From positions 1 to 64,000 of the forward strand of contig NZ_NHSN01000025.1 of assembly GCF_016653405.1 (NCBI RefSeq): a DNA stretch of 64,000 nt, read 5' to 3'. Under the pieces are notes generated by a model. That model was not told the DNA's origin. It saw only the letters and a list, made by a program, of their open reading frames with translations, and ran no database searches. Both the position numbers and the translations under genes were made by a program. Below, piece by piece: positions 63,727 to 64,000 of the stretch; positions within the stretch are counted from its first letter, which is position 1; every line of letters begins with the position of its first letter. The DNA comes from Halorhodospira halophila (lineage in GTDB: Bacteria; Pseudomonadota; Gammaproteobacteria; Nitrococcales; Halorhodospiraceae).

Positions 63727-64000
63727 GCCTCACTCTCCACGGCCTGCAGCTTCAGGCGGACCAGCTCGCGTGACTGTGCGCCCAATCCTTCCTGATCCAG
63801 CGCCTGCTGATATGCTTCGGTGGCCTCGTCATAGCGACCGAGCTCGCGGAGCAGGTCACCACGCAGCTCGGCATAGGCGGCCGCAAAACCAGCCGAGACA
63901 GAACCCTCCAGCGCCGCCAGGGCCTCCTCCGCGTCAACCTCGCCGAGGACCCGGGCCTGGCGCAGCCGGGCGAGCTCCGCCATGGCGCTATGGTCGGCGT
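63723..64000 (-). CDS. yfgM: YfgM-type tetratricopeptide protein, C-terminal part (runs off the right edge)
   Basis: YfgM is an inner-membrane, periplasm-facing TPR protein that works with the SecYEG translocon and chaperones. The visible 92 or so codons are open to the right edge, so the N-terminus lies outside. ARLRQARVLGEVDAEEALAA, FAAAYAELRGDLLRELGRYD and EATEAYQQAL are two TPR-like helical pairs, as in the family's C-terminus. The GTGA overlap with bamB supports the call. Confidence 0.85.

Overview
The window looks like chromosomal core DNA of a halophilic, high-GC gammaproteobacterium. Gene order around nusA/infB, ftsH and carAB is that of Gammaproteobacteria. A complete ectoine operon and acidic inserts or tails in several proteins (NfeD, SecG, IF-2) point to a salt-adapted organism. 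A member of the Ectothiorhodospiraceae such as Halorhodospira would fit, but that assignment is inference. I see no insertion sequence, prophage, CRISPR array, rRNA operon or replication origin. No gap between genes exceeds 300 bases.

Layout. 1-409: 5' part of tsaB (minus). 548-2947: ectABC behind a good sigma-70-type promoter, with hairpins between the cistrons. 2961-6292 (minus): two overlapping dynamin-like/YfjP-like membrane GTPase genes that resemble a two-gene module I know from Actinobacteria. 6364-12312 (minus): RND efflux adaptor, RND pump and a secreted ExeM/NucH-type nuclease. 12362-14569 (minus): relA. 14736-17586 (plus): SOS cassette lexA-imuA-imuB without an adjacent dnaE2. 17594-18244 (minus): nicotinamidase.

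18345-49999 is one long minus-strand block. In transcription order it runs greA, DUF4149 protein, small membrane protein, rlmE, ftsH, folP, glmM, tpiA, secG, tRNA-Leu(GAG), nuoA-N, initiator tRNA-fMet, rimP, nusA, infB, rbfA, truB, rpsO, pnp; yhbY is on the opposite strand. It combines protein quality control, cell-wall precursor synthesis, glycolysis, respiration and the translation/transcription machinery. The order is the conserved enterobacterial one with the 14-gene complex I operon placed between the leucine and initiator tRNA genes. Internal promoters are visible before both tRNAs, before nuoA and before rimP. The rimP leader ends in a terminator-like hairpin that suggests attenuation.

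49996-55344 (minus): carA-carB upstream of greA, and an APS reductase (cysH). 55590-58738 (plus): YadG/YadH-type ABC exporter and nicotinate phosphoribosyltransferase (pncB), which with pncA completes a nicotinamide salvage route. 58735-61718 (minus): a 63-residue H-NS-like protein lacking the DNA-binding half, pdxH, an NfeD-type membrane serine protease and adk. 61810-62562 (plus): an exported pentapeptide-repeat protein. 62584-64000 (minus): bamB and the C-terminal part of yfgM.

Most interesting leads: the paired GTPases next to ectABC; the attenuator-like rimP-nusA-infB leader; the minimal H-NS-like protein; RelA with a half-degenerate hydrolase site; the initiator tRNA with a U1-U72 mismatch; the apparently leaderless lexA; and the exported pentapeptide-repeat protein.
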